DNA from: Maricaulis sp039978735
GTDB lineage: Bacteria > Pseudomonadota > Alphaproteobacteria > Caulobacterales > Maricaulaceae
Assembly (NCBI RefSeq): GCF_039978735.1
Contig: NZ_JBDWAS010000024.1
Span: 7,001 to 71,000 of the forward strand
Length of the DNA stretch: 64,000 nt
Direction: 5' to 3'
Part shown: one piece after another, positions 34,189 to 42,110 of the stretch
Layout of the letters: each line of letters begins with the position of its first letter
Numbering within the stretch: position 1 is the first letter of the stretch
Position numbers and translations under genes: made by a program
Notes under the pieces: model-generated
What the model was told of the DNA's origin: nothing
Database searches by the model: none
What the model saw: the letters and a program-made list of their open reading frames with translations, nothing else

Positions 34189-36321
34189 TCAGAAGGCCGC
34201 GCTGATCCGGGCGTAGGCGCCGCGCCCCTGACCTGGCAGGCGGTCACCCACGGCCACGTCGCCACCGGCGACGCGATTATAGCCGGACAGGTGTCTCTCA
34301 TAGGTCTCGTCGAACAGGTTCTCTACGCCCAGCGTGACGAGGACATTGTCCCGGGCATACCAGTCGAGATTGGCACCGAAGACCGCATAGCCGTCGGTCG
34401 CCTGCTCCGAATTGGTGGCTGAAACACGATCCTGTTCGGCCACGAACTGGCTCTCCAGCGACACGCTCCAGTCCGCCTGCTCATAGGTCAGGTCGAGCAG
34501 GAGGCGCGCCGGGGCCATCCGGTAGAGCGGCTCGTCGATATCGCGGCGATCGCCCTTGACGAGGGATGCCACGCCATCGATGCGCCAGGCGCGGGACAGC
34601 CGCCAGCCGAAGTCGGCATCCACGCCGAAGAACTCGGCGTCGACATTGGCAAAGCGCAGCGGTGTGGCATCGCCATTCATCATCGAGACCATTTCCACCG
34701 GCGTATCGATCACGCCCGGCGTGGCGTCATAGGCAACGCCCTGGATGAAATCGTCGACCCGGCGGTAGAAGACGGTCGGGCGGACATAGACGCTGTCGCC
34801 GCGCCAGTCGAAGCCGGCCTCGATACTGTCGGCCGTCTCGGGCTCGAGATGCAGGTCGCCGACATAGGTATTGCCGTCGGCCAGGCCGCCGCTGGCGCCC
34901 GTGGGCAGCCAGGCATAGCGCTCCACATAGGACGGCATGCGCGTCTTGCGGGCCAGGGTGAGACGCCAGGTCAGCGGACCATCCGTGTGCCGCCAGAAGC
35001 GCGCCACCGCATCGACCGTCGTGTCGTCATGCGCACGATCGGCCATGTTGAACATGCCGGCCAGCATCTGCGCCCCGGCCGGAACTGCCGCGCCCGTACG
35101 GGCAGGGCCGGCATCGTCGGAATGCCAGTCGGCGCGGATACCCAGCTCGCTTTCCAGCGACAGGATCACGCCTTCCCACTGGGCGTAGGCGCCAGTGCGT
35201 TCGATCGTTATGTCCGGCAGCGAGCCGAGGAAGAAGGCGGCATTGTTCGGATTGGAGATCAGAACATCGTGTTCGGCCTCTTCCCGGTCGATACCCAGTT
35301 CCAGATCGCCGCCCAGGGCCGCAAATCCGAGGGACAGCTCGGCAGAAACCGTGTTGGCCGTTGCCACCGTATAGCGGTGCCGCATCGGATCGGGATTGGG
35401 GCGCTGGGAGAAATTGTCCATGCCATGGCTGACATCCGTCCAGCCAATGGCGGCGTCGATGGCGATGCCGCCGGCCACGCCTTCATAGGCCAGACGTGCA
35501 ACATCGGTTTCGACATGCTCGATATCCATCGCCAGCGCCGCATTGCCCGTCGGCCCCGTATCGAGACGGCGATAGTCGAGCGACACGGCATGATCGCCGC
35601 TCGCCAGCCCGCCGCCCAGGCCATAGACCGTGCGCTCGTGATGGCTGTTGGGAATGTCACCACCGGAGAAGGCGATATCGCCGCCCTCCTCGCGCGAGAA
35701 CAGAAGCTGGAAGCGCCGGCCTTCGCTGGCACCGCCCGCGACACCGCCCACGGCATAGGATCCGTCGACACTGCGCACGGAGGCCATGGTCTGCGTCTCG
35801 TATTCGATCTCGTGACCGGACGCGAAGTCGACGCCCTTGAGGATGACATTCATGCCGCCGCCCATGCCGGGCCCGCGGCTGACCGCGGCCACACCGCGAT
35901 CGACCTCGATGCGCTCGACCAGCGGCATCGGCGCATAGTGAAGCGGGGGATCCATCAGGTTGGGGCCACCGGACATCACCGCAGCCCCGTCGATCGCGAC
36001 GGGCGCACGCGAGCCGAACAGGCCGCGATACTGGACCTGGCCGGAGATCGAACCATTGTCGACAAGCGCCGCACCGGGCAGACGCGCCACCAGGCTGGCG
36101 GCATCAGGCCCCAGCAAGGGCGCCTGTTCGGGGGAGACGTGCTCTTCGATGGTCACGTTCGTGGTGATCCGGAAGCCGGTGACCACGATGACATCCTGGA
36201 CAGCGGGCGCCGCCGGTTCTTCGGGGCGTTGATTGACGTGTTCGGACGCGCTGGCGGCACTTCCCAGGGAGATCGCCGCGGCGAGGGACGCGCTGGCGAG
36301 ATAAAGCGATTTGCGTGACAT
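34189..36321 (-). CDS. TonB-dependent copper receptor, OprC/NosA-like
   Basis: 710 residues: signal peptide (ASAS), TonB box VIVVTGFR near 45, plug and a beta-barrel ending ISAAF. The plug segment GGPNLMDPPLHYAP matches the MDPP-YIAP motif that I recall as characteristic of the copper receptors OprC and NosA. Methionine-rich stretches (SMMNGDATP) may bind copper. GGAG precedes the ATG by 7 nt. It follows nirK and pseudoazurin, both copper proteins, on the same strand, so it probably supplies copper for the denitrification enzymes. Copper substrate is inferred from motif and context. Confidence 0.87.
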   Translation of the reverse strand: MSRKSLYLASASLAAAISLGSAASASEHVNQRPEEPAAPAVQDVIVVTGFRITTNVTIEEHVSPEQAPLLGPDAASLVARLPGAALVDNGSISGQVQYRGLFGSRAPVAIDGAAVMSGGPNLMDPPLHYAPMPLVERIEVDRGVAAVSRGPGMGGGMNVILKGVDFASGHEIEYETQTMASVRSVDGSYAVGGVAGGASEGRRFQLLFSREEGGDIAFSGGDIPNSHHERTVYGLGGGLASGDHAVSLDYRRLDTGPTGNAALAMDIEHVETDVARLAYEGVAGGIAIDAAIGWTDVSHGMDNFSQRPNPDPMRHRYTVATANTVSAELSLGFAALGGDLELGIDREEAEHDVLISNPNNAAFFLGSLPDITIERTGAYAQWEGVILSLESELGIRADWHSDDAGPARTGAAVPAGAQMLAGMFNMADRAHDDTTVDAVARFWRHTDGPLTWRLTLARKTRMPSYVERYAWLPTGASGGLADGNTYVGDLHLEPETADSIEAGFDWRGDSVYVRPTVFYRRVDDFIQGVAYDATPGVIDTPVEMVSMMNGDATPLRFANVDAEFFGVDADFGWRLSRAWRIDGVASLVKGDRRDIDEPLYRMAPARLLLDLTYEQADWSVSLESQFVAEQDRVSATNSEQATDGYAVFGANLDWYARDNVLVTLGVENLFDETYERHLSGYNRVAGGDVAVGDRLPGQGRGAYARISAAF

Positions 36322-36416
36322 GGCGGGACTCCACGCGGTGAATAAGGTCAGGGAGAAGAAGGGTGCGGACGGCAGCGCAAGAGAGGGAGGGAGGACGCGC
36401 CGCCGCCCGTGGAAGA

Positions 36417-36869
36417 TCAGTCGTCGATCTGCTGGAAGAGGGCTTCCATGCGCTGGCGGGCACGGCCCGGCTGGCGCACACCGGCAGCCGCGTCCAGGTT
36501 CGGGGCGTCGCCCTCGCCGACCTTGATCAGGGCCACCATGCCCAGACCGTAGTGCGGCAGGCATTTCACGCCATAGACGCCATCGGCCGTGAAGGTGACG
36601 GAGACATCCTCATTCATGCGGCCACGGAAGGTTTCACCACCTTCGGGCACCATGCCGGGAATGGTTTCGGCATTGTGGGCCCGGTCCGTGGCGACGAAGG
36701 TCACCGTGTCGCCCGGGGCGACTTCCAGATAGGCCGGTTCGAAAACCATCGACTGGCCGTCGGCGCCGCGGTTGAGCATATGAATTTCATGGTCTTCCGC
36801 CAGAGCTGTGCCGGCCGGCAGGGCGGCGGCGAAGATGGCGGCGGCGAGGGGGAGGAGAGCGCGTTTCAT
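36417..36869 (-). CDS. pseudoazurin, type-1 copper electron carrier
   Basis: 150 residues with a signal peptide (GTALAED), so periplasmic. The type-1 copper ligands are visible: His65 (AHNAETIPGM), Cys103, His106 and Met111 (GVKCLPHYGLGM). Pseudoazurins give electrons to copper nitrite reductase. The gene lies 87 nt downstream of nirK in the same direction, the expected partner arrangement. The mature C-terminus is extended by about 30 residues (EGDAPNLDAAAGVRQPGRARQRMEALFQQIDD), as is common for the family. Confidence 0.93.
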   Translation of the reverse strand: MKRALLPLAAAIFAAALPAGTALAEDHEIHMLNRGADGQSMVFEPAYLEVAPGDTVTFVATDRAHNAETIPGMVPEGGETFRGRMNEDVSVTFTADGVYGVKCLPHYGLGMVALIKVGEGDAPNLDAAAGVRQPGRARQRMEALFQQIDD

Positions 36870-36956
36870 TGGGGTCAGGCCTTCTTGGTTTGGGACAAGG
36901 TGATGAAGCGGGGCGGCATGGGGAGGGAGGCCCGCCCCGCTTCCTCGCGATCGGGC

Positions 36957-38006
36957 CTAGTGGCCCGAGTCTTCAGAGACGCCGCTGAGCGGCTCGAAGA
37001 TTTCCGGGTTTTCCGGTCCTTCGACGTGGAGGATGCCGGCCAGGCCGCGTTCGACGCGCGACAGGGCGTGGTCGACCAGGATGTAATTGCCCGGCACTTC
37101 GAGCGCGAAGTCGACGGCGACGGCACCACCCGGTGCGACCGTCACGGTCTGTACGTCGCTGATGGTCTCCGAGGTGAAGGAACCGAAGGGATAGATCTCG
37201 TCAAAGATCTCGCCGATCACGTGGAAGGACGACGTCTTGTTCGGGCCGCCCACGCCGAAGAAGATGCGGACGGTCTCGCCGACCCGGGCCTGCAGCGGGT
37301 TGTCCCGCAGGGCACCGGCTGCGCCGTTGAAGACGTAGTATTCCGGCTCTTCGTCGAGCAGCTTGTCGATGCTTTCGGTGAGGTGACCCGGCGTGCCGAA
37401 CTCCTCTTCCGTGTAGATCTCGCCCTGCATGACGTAGAATTCGCGATCGACGGCCGGCAGGCCGTCTTCCGGCTCGACGACGATCAGGCCGTACATGCCA
37501 TTGGCGATGTGGCTGGCGACCATCGGCGTGGCGCAGTGATAGACATAGACGCCGGGGTTGAGTGCCTGGAAGACGAAGGAGCGGGTCTCGCCGGGGCCGG
37601 CCAGCGTCGCGGGAGCGCCACCGCCGGGGCCCGTTACCGCGTGGAAGTCCACATTGTGCGGCATCAGGCTGTCTTCGTGATTGGTCAGGCGGACTTCCAC
37701 CGTGTCACCGACGCGGACGCGGATCATCGGTCCGGGGACCTGATGGTTGAAGGTCCAGTAGGTGTAGGTCGAGCCGTCGGCCAGCTGGCCTTCCAATTCC
37801 ACCGTTTCCAGTTCCACCAGGTGGCGCTGCGGCTCACGGGCGGTGATCGGAGCCGGCACTTCCGTGGGGTCGCGGACGATATTGGCCGCCGGGGCCGCAT
37901 CGTCCTGGCCATAGGCCAGCGGCTGGAAGATGAAAGCCGCCGCAGCGGCCACCAGTGCGGTCGCGGTGCCAGCGATGAGGACGTTTTTCAGGCTGCGGGT
38001 TTTCAT
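36957..38006 (-). CDS. nirK: copper-containing nitrite reductase (NO-forming)
   Basis: 349 residues, two cupredoxin domains, N-terminal signal/anchor segment. Reduces nitrite to nitric oxide in the periplasm. Type-1 copper ligands His117, Cys158, His166 and Met171 (YHCATPMVASHIANGM), type-2 ligands His122, His157 and His313, and the proton-relay Asp120 (HNVDFH) and His262 (SSFHVIGE) are all present. The HIANGMYG linker places it in the AniA-like class II. The ATG at 38006 has GGAG 8 nt upstream. The promoter carries a TTGCG-type dyad with a -10 at 21 nt. Pseudoazurin and a copper receptor follow. Confidence 0.96.
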   Translation of the reverse strand: MKTRSLKNVLIAGTATALVAAAAAFIFQPLAYGQDDAAPAANIVRDPTEVPAPITAREPQRHLVELETVELEGQLADGSTYTYWTFNHQVPGPMIRVRVGDTVEVRLTNHEDSLMPHNVDFHAVTGPGGGAPATLAGPGETRSFVFQALNPGVYVYHCATPMVASHIANGMYGLIVVEPEDGLPAVDREFYVMQGEIYTEEEFGTPGHLTESIDKLLDEEPEYYVFNGAAGALRDNPLQARVGETVRIFFGVGGPNKTSSFHVIGEIFDEIYPFGSFTSETISDVQTVTVAPGGAVAVDFALEVPGNYILVDHALSRVERGLAGILHVEGPENPEIFEPLSGVSEDSGH

Positions 38007-38044
38007 GTCTTGCACTCCGTTTGAGCAGCGTTGTGATGATTGGG

Positions 38045-38050
38045 GTTTAG
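38045..38050 (-). promoter_or_regulatory. -10 element of nirK
   Basis: CTAAAC on the minus strand, 21 nt after the dyad at 38072-38085, the same spacing as in norZ, hemN, the channel gene and the DUF1858 gene. Predicted transcript start about 30 nt before the nirK ATG. Confidence 0.5.
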
Positions 38051-38071
38051 GCGTTCCGGGCGGTTCACGAC

Positions 38072-38085
38072 TTGCGCTTGAACAA
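38072..38085. promoter_or_regulatory. NnrR-type dyad upstream of nirK
   Basis: TTGCG-CTTG-AACAA (minus strand TTGTT-CAAG-CGCAA). One arm is perfect and the other keeps the CAA core. Centred 72 nt before the nirK ATG, between nirK and the FixK-like gene. Confidence 0.62.
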
Positions 38086-38123
38086 AAGAAACGGGAATTC
38101 CGCACCCGGACTGGGGAGAAAGG

Positions 38124-38690
38124 TCAGGCGGCCAGAGCGCCTTCGATGCGGTAGGTTCGCTTGCCGGTCACGACGAGGCGGCGTTCGCGCATCCAGCGGG
38201 AAAACAGGCGCGAAACCGTCTCGATGGTCAGGCCGGTATAATCTGCGATTTCCTGCCGGGTCATCGGCAGTTCGATATCGCCGATCGGGGTGGACAGCCG
38301 GTCCGACACGATGATCAGGAATTCCGCCAAGCGTTCCGCCGCCGATTTCTGGGCCAGCAGGGTGACATGGCGGCGGTCACGGTCGAGCCGTCCGCGCATC
38401 TGCTGGAAGATGTATTCGGCCCAGACCGGATCCGACAGGGCGGCATCGCTCGGCGCCGAGACCAGTTCGACCTCGGTGATCGCCTCGGCATAGTGATCCA
38501 GCTCACCGTCGAACTGGAAATGGAGGAGTTCGCCAGCCGTGACGAAGTCGACGATCTGGCGACGGCCGTCCTCGAACAGGTTGAACACCATCACGACGCC
38601 GCGCTCGACCCGGAAAAGATCGGTGGCGCGGTCACCGGCGAAATAGACCGGGGTGTGGCTGGCCAGTGTGCGGCGGGTTTCCTGGATCAT
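38124..38690 (-). CDS. CRP/FNR-family regulator, FixK-like
   Basis: 188 residues, shorter than FNR because the N-terminal cysteine cluster region is absent; there is no cysteine at all, so it cannot carry the FNR iron-sulfur cluster. The cyclic-nucleotide-like fold is followed by a helix-turn-helix (MTRQEIADYTGLTIETVSRLFSRW) with the FNR recognition residues E-x-x-S-R that read TTGAT-type sites. FixK proteins get their oxygen signal through FixLJ-controlled transcription. fixL and fixJ lie just upstream, and a FixJ-like dyad is in the promoter region. Confidence 0.85.
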   Translation of the reverse strand: MIQETRRTLASHTPVYFAGDRATDLFRVERGVVMVFNLFEDGRRQIVDFVTAGELLHFQFDGELDHYAEAITEVELVSAPSDAALSDPVWAEYIFQQMRGRLDRDRRHVTLLAQKSAAERLAEFLIIVSDRLSTPIGDIELPMTRQEIADYTGLTIETVSRLFSRWMRERRLVVTGKRTYRIEGALAA

Positions 38691-38768
38691 GGTTCGGGCT
38701 CCGGCGTGGTGCGTTCGTGAGCCCTTGTTTGTCAGACCGGCCGCCGCGAAAAAATTCGCATCACCGCG

Positions 38769-38784
38769 TACGGGATTTCCCCTA
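38769..38784. promoter_or_regulatory. candidate FixJ-binding dyad upstream of the fixK-like gene
   Basis: TACGGGA-TT-TCCCCTA, an imperfect dyad (one mismatch between arms), about 80-95 nt before the FixK-like ATG. It resembles FixJ boxes of fixK promoters as I recall them (TTTCCC with flanking TA). It touches the stop codon of the receiver gene. Confidence 0.45.
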
Positions 38785-39156
38785 TGCGCTGCCCCGGCCG
38801 TCGGTGGCGGCCCTCAAGGCGTCCAGGATTTCGGTCGCGGCGAGCGGCTTGCGCAGGATCTGCACATCGCGCGTTCCAGCCAGCCGGCCGCGGAGCAGTG
38901 CAGGGGATTGCGCCGTCAGCAGGATGATTGCCGGACAGACGCTCAGCGTGCCGCGCCAAGTCAGCAAACGGCGGATGTCCGCGTCGGTGGCCAGGTCGGC
39001 AATAATGATGCCGGTTCCCGGTGGTCTCGCGCCAGCAATAGCCGCATCAACGGTCTCGAAGACCGTGAGCGCAAAGCCCAGCGCCTGTGCGAACGCCTGG
39101 AAGGCATCGCTCACGGACGGGTCGGCTTCGACGAGTATGATGGCCAGCGGGGTCAT
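38782..39156 (-). CDS. stand-alone receiver-domain protein (possible FixT-like modulator)
   Basis: 124 residues, one response-regulator receiver fold with no output domain. Acidic residues Glu10 and Asp12, candidate phospho-acceptor Asp54 (IIIADLA), Thr in LLTAQSP and Lys in LRKPL are in the expected places, although the sequence is quite divergent. It sits between fixJ and the fixK-like gene on the same strand. In Caulobacter a single-domain receiver, FixT, inhibits the FixL kinase. This protein is in the right place for such a role, but it has one cysteine only and so lacks the cluster-binding cysteines I recall for FixT. Confidence 0.75.
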   Translation of the reverse strand: MTPLAIILVEADPSVSDAFQAFAQALGFALTVFETVDAAIAGARPPGTGIIIADLATDADIRRLLTWRGTLSVCPAIILLTAQSPALLRGRLAGTRDVQILRKPLAATEILDALRAATDGRGSA

Positions 39157-39218
39157 GACCCGACAGGCTCTAGCGCAGAGACACGTCGCGTGCTTTGCGC
39201 GAAATCAATCGCGGGCGG

Positions 39219-39797
39219 TCAGCGCGACATCAGGCGGACAAGCTCCGCCACATTGCGCACACTCAGCTTGGCAAAGACACGTGCGCGGTGGATCTCGACC
39301 GTGCGCGGACTGATGTCCAGCTCGCGCGCGACCTCCTTGTTGGTCAGCCCCCGATTGAGGGCATCGGCAATGTCACGCTCGCGATCGGTCAGGCCCGACA
39401 ACAGGGCATCCGCATCACCGGACGGCTGGCGTCCGGCATCCAGAGCATGCGCCATCGCCGCCTCGATCGAGGCCGGCTTGAAAGGTTTCTCGACAAAGTC
39501 GTGCGCCCCGAGACGGATCGCCTCGACCGCCGTTGCGATATCGCCATGCGCACTGATCATGATCACCGGAAAGGATACGGGCGTCAGGCGTCTCAGAACG
39601 TCGAGACCGGAGAGCTGGGGCATTTTCAGATCGAGGAAAGCGATGTCGGGCGGTGCATCGCCGACCTGTTCGATAAAGGACAGGCCGTGCGCATGCAGCG
39701 TCAGGCGACGGCCGGGACCATCGAGTACCGCCGCCAGCCCTTCGCGGACGGCATCATCGTCATCGGTGATGGCGATCGAGATTTCGCCTGCGGGCAT
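39219..39797 (-). CDS. fixJ: two-component response regulator FixJ
   Basis: 192 residues: receiver domain with acidic pocket DDDD at 12-15, phospho-acceptor Asp56 (FLDLKMP) and Lys in VEKPFKP, then a LuxR-type helix-turn-helix (LTDRERDIADALNRGLTNKEVARELDISPRTVEIHRARVF). It is phosphorylated by FixL at low oxygen and activates fixK-type genes. The ATG at 39797 lies 4 nt after the fixL stop, so both are translated from one message. Confidence 0.92.
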   Translation of the reverse strand: MPAGEISIAITDDDDAVREGLAAVLDGPGRRLTLHAHGLSFIEQVGDAPPDIAFLDLKMPQLSGLDVLRRLTPVSFPVIMISAHGDIATAVEAIRLGAHDFVEKPFKPASIEAAMAHALDAGRQPSGDADALLSGLTDRERDIADALNRGLTNKEVARELDISPRTVEIHRARVFAKLSVRNVAELVRLMSR

Positions 39798-39801
39798 ACG
39801 G

Positions 39802-40908
39802 CTACTCCATGGGAAGATTGAGACGGAAGCAGGCGCCGGACAAACGATCCCGGCGTGCCGGTTCGACGAGTTCGAGGCTGCCGCCATGCGATTCGGCGAT
39901 CGTCCGGCAGATGGACAGGCCGATCCCCAGCCCGTCCTTCTTGCTTGTCACAAAGGGGGAGAACAGGTTTGGAGCGAGGTCGTCGGCGATGCCGGGACCG
40001 TTGTCCTCGACCTCGATCGCGGCCAAGCCGTCATCGCCGGCCGACACGCGGACACGGATGAGACGTACGTCCTGCTCGCTCGTTGCATCGATCGCATTCT
40101 TGACCAGATTGACCAGGACCTGGCGGATCTGGGTCGGATCGGCGAAGACTTCCAGTGTCTCGTCGACGCCGGACAGATCGATCCGCGCCCGCCCGCCATC
40201 ATCGACGACGCTGCAAAGTTCCGCGGCATCGACGACGATATCGGCAAGCCGCACCTCACGGCGCTCGTCATCGCCGGGCTCGACCATCTGGCGAATGCGG
40301 CGCACGATCTCGCCGGCGCGCAAGGCCTCGTCCTGGGCCCGGGCGAACAATTCCCGTGCCTTCGCGGGATCAGCCTCCAGCGAACGTTCCGACGCCGTCA
40401 GGAAAAGCGAGATGGCCGTCAATGGCTGATTGAGCTCGTGGGCGAGGGCCGAACCCATCTCCGCTACGGCCCCGACCCGGCCCATATGCGTCAGCTGGGC
40501 CTGCAGGTCGCGCAGACGCCGTTCGGCTGCAACGCGCTGGGTGAGATCACGGACAATGCCGACAAAGCAGCTTTCCCCGCCGGTCTCGAACTCTCCGACG
40601 GAGAGGTCCATCGGGAACTCGCTGCCATCCTTGCGCAAGCCTTCGACCTCACGGCCGATGCCGATAATCCGCGGCGTTCCGGTGGTGAGATAATTGGTGA
40701 TGAAGCCGTCATGCCGCTCGGCATAGCGCGGCGGCATCAGCATCGAGACATTCCGGCCAAGCACCTCGTCCGCCGTCCAGCCGAAAATGCGCTCGCATGC
40801 AGGATTGTACAGGCTGACATGGCCCGCACGGTCGATGCAAAGAATTCCATCGACCGCGGTGTGGATCAGCGCTTCAAGCTGGCCTTCCGCAAAGGTCTTT
40901 TCTGCCAT
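39802..40908 (-). CDS. fixL: oxygen-sensing histidine kinase FixL (haem PAS)
   Basis: 368 residues: PAS domain (about 10-125), dimerisation/phosphoacceptor helix with His157 (SALAHELNQPLT) and an ATPase domain with DNGPGI and GLGIGLSI motifs. In the PAS, His66 (AERHDGF) and Arg86 (IIGIGREV) have the 20-residue spacing of the haem ligand His200 and regulatory Arg220 of Bradyrhizobium FixL. This indicates a haem oxygen sensor. It has no N-terminal membrane helices, so it is a soluble FixL. The ATG at 40908 is chosen over a TTG at 40956. Confidence 0.92.
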   Translation of the reverse strand: MAEKTFAEGQLEALIHTAVDGILCIDRAGHVSLYNPACERIFGWTADEVLGRNVSMLMPPRYAERHDGFITNYLTTGTPRIIGIGREVEGLRKDGSEFPMDLSVGEFETGGESCFVGIVRDLTQRVAAERRLRDLQAQLTHMGRVGAVAEMGSALAHELNQPLTAISLFLTASERSLEADPAKARELFARAQDEALRAGEIVRRIRQMVEPGDDERREVRLADIVVDAAELCSVVDDGGRARIDLSGVDETLEVFADPTQIRQVLVNLVKNAIDATSEQDVRLIRVRVSAGDDGLAAIEVEDNGPGIADDLAPNLFSPFVTSKKDGLGIGLSICRTIAESHGGSLELVEPARRDRLSGACFRLNLPME

Positions 40909-41030
40909 GGCGCGAGAAACCCTGCCGAGCGTGTCCGGCACGCCAGACTGCGCCAACGTGCCCGCTCTTGCAAGTCAATCGCCGCAAGAATTGCCATATT
41001 CTCTCGTAAATTCAGGTAAATAATACCATA

Positions 41031-41255
41031 TTAGCTGGCCGCGTCCGGCCTCTCACCGGCGCCAATCGCCTGCGCCAGCTCGCCCGCAAGGACCTCGGGA
41101 TCGAGTCCGTATTCGTGGGCCGCCTCGCGGACGGTCATGAAGGGCGCCATGACACATCCCGGACAGGCCATGCGGTGACGGATGAAGACCGGAACCGCGT
41201 CCGGCCACTGGGTCATCAGCTCGCCGACGACCATGGTTTCGATCCGATCATTCAT
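41031..41255 (-). CDS. DUF1858 small protein
   Basis: 74 residues forming a DUF1858 domain (MVVGELMTQWPDAVPVFIRHRMACPGC ... TVREAAHEYGLDPEVLAGEL). Cys31 and Cys34 form a conserved CPGC. The family is a single-domain relative of the N-terminal part of ScdA/RIC-type iron-sulfur repair proteins and is often found with NO-stress genes. AAGGAG lies 6 nt before the ATG. Its promoter has a TTGCG/GACAA dyad and a CATACT -10 at 21 nt, tying it to the denitrification regulon. Protection or repair of iron centres against NO is an inference. Confidence 0.87.
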   Translation of the reverse strand: MNDRIETMVVGELMTQWPDAVPVFIRHRMACPGCVMAPFMTVREAAHEYGLDPEVLAGELAQAIGAGERPDAAS

Positions 41256-41281
41256 GGCAATCTCCTTCCAGACACGGCTGC

Positions 41282-41287
41282 AGTATG
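41282..41287 (-). promoter_or_regulatory. -10 element of the DUF1858 gene
   Basis: CATACT on the minus strand, 21 nt after the dyad at 41309-41322; it is the best match to a sigma-70 -10 among the five promoters of this set. Predicted leader about 20 nt. Confidence 0.58.
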
Positions 41288-41308
41288 GCCGCCATGCCGG
41301 AAGGGGAT

Positions 41309-41322
41309 TTGTCACGCCGCAA
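41309..41322. promoter_or_regulatory. NnrR-type dyad upstream of the DUF1858 gene
   Basis: Minus strand TTGCG-GCGT-GACAA: one perfect arm, the other keeping the CAA core. Centred 60 nt before the ATG, in the gap between this gene and the NnrR-like regulator gene. Confidence 0.6.
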
Positions 41323-41339
41323 ATCACGGGCGATCTGTT

Positions 41340-42038
41340 TCAGGCCTGTTCGGAAATCTCCACCAGGCGGTGCGGCCTGCAGATCACCAGGTGGCTGGAC
41401 CGGCGGCCTTCGAGAATGCCTTCATCGATCCATCCGGACAGTGTCCGGCTGACGGTGTGGAGCGTCGTGCCCGTCATCTCGGCCAAGTCCTGGCGCGACA
41501 GGGCGAAGGGTATCTCCACGCCGGCCTCGGTCTTGCGGCCCGACTGGCCGGCGATCTTGAGGATGGTCGCGGCGATCCGCCGCTCGACCTGCTGGGTGGC
41601 GACCTGTTGCAGGCGTTCCTGCAACTCCTCGATCCGCCCGCCCATCATGTTCATGGCCTTCATCGCAAGCGGCGGATGCGCCTGCATCAGCTCCATCATG
41701 CGCACCTCGCTCCAGACCAGCAGCCGCGTCTCCTCGACCGCGAGCGGCGTGGCCGGATAGGGCACCTTGCGCCAGACCGCGACCGAGCCGACGAGATCGC
41801 CGGGTCCCATGAAACGCAGCACGATATTCTTACCGTCGGGCGTCGTCTGATCCAGCCGCAACCGCCCCCAGGCAACAATGAAATGGTGACCGGCTTCATC
41901 GCCCTGCCGGAAGACGACATCGCCCTTGTCGACCACACGCACCTGGGCGGTCTCGGCCGCCTCCGACAATGTTTCCAGCGGCAGGCCGGCAAACAGTTTG
42001 GCGCGTTCGACAATGGCGATCCTGGCAGTCTTGTCCAT
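41340..42038 (-). CDS. CRP/FNR-family regulator, NnrR/Dnr-like
   Basis: 232 residues: cyclic-nucleotide-like sensor fold (about 15-135), dimer helix, and C-terminal helix-turn-helix (LSRQDLAEMTGTTLHTVSRTLSGW). The only cysteine is near the C-terminus, so there is no FNR cluster. The recognition helix reads H-T-V-S-R where FNR and the nearby FixK-like protein have E-T-V-S-R; this could explain recognition of TTGCG instead of TTGAT. NnrR/Dnr proteins activate nitrite and NO reductase genes in response to NO. It is divergent from hemN across a dyad 25 nt from its start, allowing autoregulation. Confidence 0.85.
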   Translation of the reverse strand: MDKTARIAIVERAKLFAGLPLETLSEAAETAQVRVVDKGDVVFRQGDEAGHHFIVAWGRLRLDQTTPDGKNIVLRFMGPGDLVGSVAVWRKVPYPATPLAVEETRLLVWSEVRMMELMQAHPPLAMKAMNMMGGRIEELQERLQQVATQQVERRIAATILKIAGQSGRKTEAGVEIPFALSRQDLAEMTGTTLHTVSRTLSGWIDEGILEGRRSSHLVICRPHRLVEISEQA

Positions 42039-42062
42039 GATGCGGCCCCATCTGCAGAAGGT

Positions 42063-42076
42063 TTGCGTTACCTCAA
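42063..42076. promoter_or_regulatory. NnrR-type dyad between the NnrR-like gene and hemN
   Basis: TTGCG-TTAC-CTCAA, with CTATCC at 42098-42103 exactly 21 nt downstream on the hemN side. It lies 34 nt before the hemN ATG and 24 nt before the regulator ATG. Confidence 0.68.
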
Positions 42077-42097
42077 ATCGTGCCCGGCGCCAAACGG

Positions 42098-42103
42098 CTA
42101 TCC
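42098..42103 (+). promoter_or_regulatory. -10 element of hemN, implying a leaderless transcript
   Basis: CTATCC, 21 nt after the dyad at 42063-42076. A start 7-8 nt further on would fall at the hemN ATG (42111). No Shine-Dalgarno sequence is present before that ATG, which agrees with leaderless translation. Confidence 0.5.
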
Positions 42104-42110
42104 AGCGCAC

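Noticed and set aside
36885..36898. TTG-N8-CAA sequence upstream of pseudoazurin
   Set aside because: It is only 15 nt from the ATG, its arms do not match TTGCG, and the 21-nt position for a -10 would be inside the gene. Probably chance.
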